DNA from: Candidatus Lokiarchaeota archaeon
Lineage (GTDB): Archaea; Asgardarchaeota; Thorarchaeia; Thorarchaeales; Thorarchaeaceae
Reading direction: 5' to 3'
DNA length: 43,508 bases
Assembly (NCBI GenBank): GCA_014730275.1
Contig: WJIL01000126.1
Coordinates: 1-43,508, forward strand
Positions 39,491-43,508 of the stretch are shown here, in pieces. Made by a program: the position numbers and the translations under genes. The first letter of the stretch is position 1. Each line of letters begins with the position of its first letter. The notes beneath the pieces were generated by a model. It had not been told where the DNA came from. It did not search any database and saw nothing but the letters and a program-made list of their open reading frames with translations.

Positions 39491-42400
39491 TCACGTCACG
39501 GTCAGGAATAGAGTAGTTTGATCAACCACACCTTCCTCGGTCTTGAGAGTCACAACCACCAGATACTGTGCAAACACTACTCCAGCAGGGAGATTCGCAG
39601 CCACAAGTGGAGAGGTCCCATACAAATCGCCAGGTCCGACCGTTCCAATATCCAATGTGAAAGTCGTATTCGATGGATACTCAGTAGGAGTCACCTCTGC
39701 TCCATGCCACAGGACAGAGAAATTGCCAGACACCACTGTGATTTCAACAGAGAGGTTGTGCGTTACATTGTCATTATTCCGCAAGCCCAAAACAAGCTCG
39801 GAGTAGTCACCAGAATCTACAGTAATGGGGTTGAAGGCCGCATCTTCAAACCCGACTTCTCCTTCTTCAACCACTGTCTGATTCAGTAGACCAAACATAT
39901 CGTAATACGCTTCAATCACATTCTCGCCAAGTTCAACTCGCTCACCGGTTTCAGCATCAACCAGACCTACACCACCGAGTTTCTCTATGACAACATTCGT
40001 GGAGGTCTCAACTTCCAAGAAGACCGGGACAACATAGAATAGGTCACCACCTAGGTGGTACACCAGTCTATTCCCATACCTATGAGAACCCCACAGCTGT
40101 AACTGGCTTCGTACAGCGTCATTTGTCTCAAAGGCTTGAACGGCGGCTCCCGGACCGAGTAGCTTGGAAAGGCCTGATTCCCGAACGCCATAAAATGACA
40201 ACTCACCAAAGCTCTTGTCTCCACAGCCCATAACATAAATGCCAGCCAAGTTTTCTCCAGCCGCATTTTCAAACTCAGCATTGTGCATAGCGACAAACCG
40301 TTCTTCTCCGCCGATGCGCATAATGATGTACCGAGTGTCTGAGCCTGTTGGGCTTTCATGGAAATCATTACCACTCTTCCAAGTGAAACCATTCTCAACA
40401 TGATAGGTATACGCTATATCGAGTTGACGCTCGTAGAGGTCCTCAGGCCATTTCATTTGGCTTTGTAACCAGGAAGGGATATCCTGCCAAGGATAATACT
40501 CTGAATAGGTTCTATCGATGAAGAAGTCATCTCCATCGCTTGGAGATTTGTAGAAATCCATATCGCCAGTATCAGCATCAACCAACACTACACCGAGAAA
40601 ACGCAGGTAATTCTCATGAGCATAGCCAGTTGTCAATGGATAATCGATAAACACAGAGATTCCGTAGTAGATGTTGCCGCTTGGGTCGACAACGATATAC
40701 GCATCATCATCCACAGTCAAGCCCTGCAGAAGCACAGACTTGACTCGCGAAGCGACATTACGCTCAACAAGCATATTCAAATCTTGACCAATGAAAGACC
40801 ACGCATCCGTTCCCATTCTAAGAGTATAGAACACAGACTCAAAACCTCTCAGCCTATAGTCGGGAGTACCTTGGAAAGTAGTATTTCCAACTTCATCAAA
40901 ATCATCAGTGTTGACAAACACCTCATGCTGAAACCCAGTTCCTTCACCGTAGTAGGTGGCAACTGTGTTCGATCTATTCAGCAGTGCAACTAGGCTTTCG
41001 TCTTCTATCAAATCACCGCTGTAGGCATCAAGAACAACAAGGCCTTCTGTGTGCGTGTAAATCAGATGCTTGTTGATGAAACTCGAGGTTATAGTGCTGT
41101 AATCGAAAGTGAGTGGTGCCATCCAATATTCATGGTTTCGTAAGTAGACGATGTCTGAATCAGCGAGCTCCATCCAGTTGGTTCCAATTTGATTTCTCAT
41201 ACGAAGATAGCTTGCCTGTTGATCCCATTGTCTCACAGTAGTAAGAAAATCAACATCACCGCTTGGAGTAGCATTCGAGGTCAGATCATCCAATGTTGTG
41301 GTTTGCATATTCTGGATGCCTGATGCCCATTGCGTAATTGCAATCTCCTTCTTCGTTTCGTAGTTGAACTTCCAATCGATATACTTGTCACCCTCCATTT
41401 GTATACCGTAGTAGAGCCCCTGAACGATAGGCAACAAAGCAACTATGAGAACAAGGAAAACTGTAAGCAGTGTAAATGATCTAGGAGAGCCGACGAAGGG
41501 AACAATTTTCTCGAGTTTGAGGCGATTCAGTTCACTACTCACATGATTTCTGTCTTGCATAAGAAGGTTAACTCGCTTTCTGTAATCCTCCATAGACAGA
41601 GAACCAGCTTCGTATTTGTTGCGTAGCGAAACAAGTTCATTCTGTAGTCGGTTAAGCTCGTTCTGTAGTTGCTGTATCTTGTTGTTCATCCGCTGTCGAG
41701 CGTCGCCCATATGAATACGTAGACCGAGGAAAGCAAGAGCTGCAACGATAGTTGCTCCCAAGGCGATAATGAGCGCAAGATAGCTCATCCAAGTTCCAGC
41801 ATTCACAGTCCACATGGGGACTGCCAGAATTTGAAGAACTAGAATCAGTGAACCAATTGAGAGCCCTTTTGCGGCAATGACAAACTCATCTCGTTGCGGG
41901 GCCATGAGGTCCTTCAACAAAGTAAGACCGATGCGGATACCCGTCGCAACAATGAAGGTTGAGACAAGTCCAAGGTAGAGCTGGTAAGCCTCCAGAGCCG
42001 GAACAAGGGAGGTAATTCCCTCAGCTGATGTCCCAGGGGCAAATGGAAGGGTGAAAAGCGTCCGGACCTGTGAGGCATTGATTGATATAGATCCGTGACT
42101 CATAAGCAGGAGAAGAAATGCCACATTCTGACCAGTGACTGAAAATCCACCTGATGAGACGTAGAAGAAGAACAGCCCACCAGCTTGTAAAAGCCTCCAA
42201 ATAACAGCTTGTTTCCTGCCTAATTTCTTTAGCTCGGGACCTTGTGTCGTTGCACGGGATAACAGTGACAGGAATGTTGAGCGCTGAGGTAAGGTAATCA
42301 TGCTCAGCAATGTGAGAAGAATTGAGGCGGTGAAGAGATTGTTTTCGAGCGTCCATATGGACCAGTAATCTACACCAGCTTTAGATCCGAATGTTGTTTG

Positions 42401-42502
42401 GAATATTCTCTGGTCAAGAACCCAGCCGTAGATCGTAGCTCCAACAAAGAGGAGGATTATGGCAAGTCCAACTGCAGTTATGGCATGTTTTTTGCGGCTC
42501 AT
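39491..42502 (-). CDS. UPF0182-like giant membrane protein with coiled coil and Ig-like end
   Basis: The 1003-residue protein has about seven N-terminal membrane helices (first at 6-28, last at 239-262), a coiled coil in a cytosolic loop (about 268-332; includes YEAGSLSMEDYRKRVNLLM, SHOCT-like), one more helix (about 342-366), then a large outside domain (about 370-860). The latter has the UPF0182 marks INKHLIYTHTEG near 487-498, WLQSQMKWPEDLYERQ near 676-691 and YRYTYHVENGF-like, NDFHE, with WGSHRYGNRLVYHLGGDLFYVVP near 820-842. A C-terminal beta domain (about 870-1003) resembles CARDB/Ig folds. UPF0182 function is unknown. ATG 42502 has AGAGGATG upstream. A TATA-like box lies at 42544-42553. 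Confidence 0.75.
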   Translation of the reverse strand: MSRKKHAITAVGLAIILLFVGATIYGWVLDQRIFQTTFGSKAGVDYWSIWTLENNLFTASILLTLLSMITLPQRSTFLSLLSRATTQGPELKKLGRKQAVIWRLLQAGGLFFFYVSSGGFSVTGQNVAFLLLLMSHGSISINASQVRTLFTLPFAPGTSAEGITSLVPALEAYQLYLGLVSTFIVATGIRIGLTLLKDLMAPQRDEFVIAAKGLSIGSLILVLQILAVPMWTVNAGTWMSYLALIIALGATIVAALAFLGLRIHMGDARQRMNNKIQQLQNELNRLQNELVSLRNKYEAGSLSMEDYRKRVNLLMQDRNHVSSELNRLKLEKIVPFVGSPRSFTLLTVFLVLIVALLPIVQGLYYGIQMEGDKYIDWKFNYETKKEIAITQWASGIQNMQTTTLDDLTSNATPSGDVDFLTTVRQWDQQASYLRMRNQIGTNWMELADSDIVYLRNHEYWMAPLTFDYSTITSSFINKHLIYTHTEGLVVLDAYSGDLIEDESLVALLNRSNTVATYYGEGTGFQHEVFVNTDDFDEVGNTTFQGTPDYRLRGFESVFYTLRMGTDAWSFIGQDLNMLVERNVASRVKSVLLQGLTVDDDAYIVVDPSGNIYYGISVFIDYPLTTGYAHENYLRFLGVVLVDADTGDMDFYKSPSDGDDFFIDRTYSEYYPWQDIPSWLQSQMKWPEDLYERQLDIAYTYHVENGFTWKSGNDFHESPTGSDTRYIIMRIGGEERFVAMHNAEFENAAGENLAGIYVMGCGDKSFGELSFYGVRESGLSKLLGPGAAVQAFETNDAVRSQLQLWGSHRYGNRLVYHLGGDLFYVVPVFLEVETSTNVVIEKLGGVGLVDAETGERVELGENVIEAYYDMFGLLNQTVVEEGEVGFEDAAFNPITVDSGDYSELVLGLRNNDNVTHNLSVEITVVSGNFSVLWHGAEVTPTEYPSNTTFTLDIGTVGPGDLYGTSPLVAANLPAGVVFAQYLVVVTLKTEEGVVDQTTLFLTVT

Positions 42503-42543
42503 TTCGAAAGCATCCTCTTCCTAAGCGTGGCTATACAATTCTG

Positions 42544-42553
42544 CATATATATT
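42544..42553 (-). promoter_or_regulatory. TATA-like box of the UPF0182-like gene
   Basis: Minus strand reads AATATATATG. The predicted start near 42524 gives a short leader holding the GGAAGAGGATG ribosome-binding region before ATG 42502. Confidence 0.5.
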
Positions 42554-42621
42554 CAGGCTATCTCTTGTCAAGAAATCGTATTACTCTTCTCATTAAGTCA
42601 TACATGTTCTTAACGTTTTGT

Positions 42622-42646
42622 CGTATTCTATTACGTTATTTCGTAA
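42622..42646 (+). promoter_or_regulatory. Overlapping inverted repeats before the 4Fe-4S protein
   Basis: CGTA (42622-42625) pairs with TACG (42632-42635), and TTACG (42631-42635) pairs with CGTAA (42642-42646), each with a 6-base spacer. They lie 30-55 bases before ATG 42678 and could form a tandem operator; length is short, so chance is possible. Confidence 0.25.
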
Positions 42647-42677
42647 CTCATATCAAGGATGCGGTCACGCTAAATGT

Positions 42678-43505
42678 ATGGCGCGACCTCTCTGGTTTGT
42701 TGAGCTACTCAAGAAAGCATTTCCGCATAGGCATATCATAGCATTGCTCACACACATTCCAATCATCGGGAGCTTAATCGATAAGATGCTCTTTGAGAGC
42801 GATGACATAGTATACCTGCCCACAGACAATGTTGCAACCAAAACCATCCCGATTGATCAGTCACTGGAACTACCAAAGCAGAGTGCCATTCCTTCCCAGA
42901 TTGTTCATCATTTCATAGAGAAAGCCAATTACCACTGGATAATGAATTTCTGTATTTGCAGGAGCGCAAACAAATGCGAAGATTATCCAATCGACATTGG
43001 GTGCTTGTTCTTGGGAGAAGCGGTAAAGGGCATCAACCCACAGCTTGGAAGACTCGTTTCGAAAGAAGAAGCTCATGAACATGTCAGAAAAGCTAGAGAG
43101 GCGGGACTTGTTCATATGATTGGACGAAACAAGCTGGATGCTATGTGGCTAAATGTGAAACCAGAACACAAACTCATGTCAATCTGTAACTGTTGCCCGT
43201 GCTGTTGCCTTTGGCGAGTCCTTCCTAACATGTCTCCGGACATAAGCAGGAAAGTGGCAAGAATAGAAGGCGTAAGCGTCACTGTGACTGATGCCTGTAC
43301 GGGTTGTGGGGCATGTATTGAGGATATATGTTTCGTAGACGCGATTAGACTCGAAGAGGAGAAGGCTGTAATCAGTGATGATTGTCGGGGATGTGGTAGA
43401 TGTGTTGAAGTCTGTCCTCAGAATGCGATAACCCTCTCTATTGAAGACGCAGATTTTGTTAATCATACAGTTCGAAAACTTGAACAAATCGTTGATACTG
43501 AATAG
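42678..43505 (+). CDS. Cys-rich double 4Fe-4S cluster protein
   Basis: The 275-residue protein ends in a two-cluster ferredoxin domain: CTGCGACIEDIC (C-x2-C-x2-C-x4-C) and CRGCGRCVEVCP (C-x2-C-x2-C-x3-C-P). Before it are NFCICRSANKC and CNCCPCCC, giving further Cys groups that may bind more metal or a cofactor. The first cluster has four, not three, residues before its last Cys and no Pro, which is unusual. An N-terminal part of about 90 residues with a hydrophobic helix (about 12-40, AFPHRHIIALLTHIPIIG) could touch the membrane. An electron-transfer or redox-sensing role is expected. ATG 42678 is chosen over TTG/GTG upstream starts as the first ATG before the conserved part. No partner is visible. 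Confidence 0.75.
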   Translation: MARPLWFVELLKKAFPHRHIIALLTHIPIIGSLIDKMLFESDDIVYLPTDNVATKTIPIDQSLELPKQSAIPSQIVHHFIEKANYHWIMNFCICRSANKCEDYPIDIGCLFLGEAVKGINPQLGRLVSKEEAHEHVRKAREAGLVHMIGRNKLDAMWLNVKPEHKLMSICNCCPCCCLWRVLPNMSPDISRKVARIEGVSVTVTDACTGCGACIEDICFVDAIRLEEEKAVISDDCRGCGRCVEVCPQNAITLSIEDADFVNHTVRKLEQIVDTE

Positions 43506-43508
43506 ACC

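Noticed and set aside
1-43508. CRISPR arrays, tRNA/rRNA genes, insertion sequences and phage genes
   Set aside because: I saw no regularly spaced repeats, no tRNA cloverleaf-like stretch in the gaps, and no transposase or integrase motifs. A dedicated tRNA and small-RNA scan was not possible here.

Overview
The window looks like a chromosomal segment of an archaeon, most plausibly an Asgard archaeon (Thorarchaeota-like); this placement is inferred from gene content only. Supporting signs are A/V-type ATPase subunits (I, H, E, K, C), AT-rich TATA-like boxes about 25-30 bases before several starts, mixed Shine-Dalgarno and apparently leaderless starts with frequent GTG/TTG codons, a compact Ras/Rab-like GTPase, and a coiled-coil protein ending in a WH2-like basic motif. 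Genes are densely packed, switch strand often, and no gene-free gap exceeds 300 bases. I see no rRNA, tRNA, CRISPR, transposase or phage genes.

Layout: 1-3.6 kb (minus strand) has a truncated SAM hydroxide adenosyltransferase with an unusual GTG start, an ATP-NAD kinase-like protein, a duplicated winged-helix regulator and a small secreted acidic protein. 3.7-8.4 kb holds secreted or surface proteins (a subtilase with tandem Ig-like repeats, and a NosD-like beta-helix protein with a C-terminal anchor) around an SDR oxidoreductase. 8.5-11.7 kb carries an unknown protein, the Ras-like GTPase and two alpha/beta hydrolases. 11.8-17.4 kb holds a phosphohexomutase, the coiled-coil/WH2-like protein and, most notably, a PIG-L/BshB-type deacetylase divergent from a BshA-type glycosyltransferase and a BshC-like protein: together a candidate bacillithiol-type thiol pathway in an archaeon.

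17.5-23 kb is mostly housekeeping: aminotransferase, OMP decarboxylase, a membrane protein, a NUDIX hydrolase and tRNA m1A methyltransferase TrmI. 22.6-25.8 kb has three uncharacterised genes: an acidic tail protein, a coiled-coil winged-helix protein and a large all-helical protein. 25.8-31.7 kb carries a partial A/V-ATPase gene set (I; H-E; K-C) with an AtpI/AtpZ-like small membrane protein; the catalytic and central-stalk subunits A, B, D and F are not present here.

31.8-34.6 kb has a LarA-family protein converging on and overlapping an FGGY sugar kinase, followed by a GIY-YIG nuclease domain protein. 35-37 kb is a run of three uncharacterised membrane proteins. 37-42.5 kb has a membrane-anchored alkaline phosphatase, a nucleotide-sugar epimerase and a giant UPF0182-like membrane protein. 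The window closes with a Cys-rich double 4Fe-4S protein. Starts given here often differ from the longest reading frame, where a ribosome-binding site, TATA distance or family N-terminus argued for another codon.
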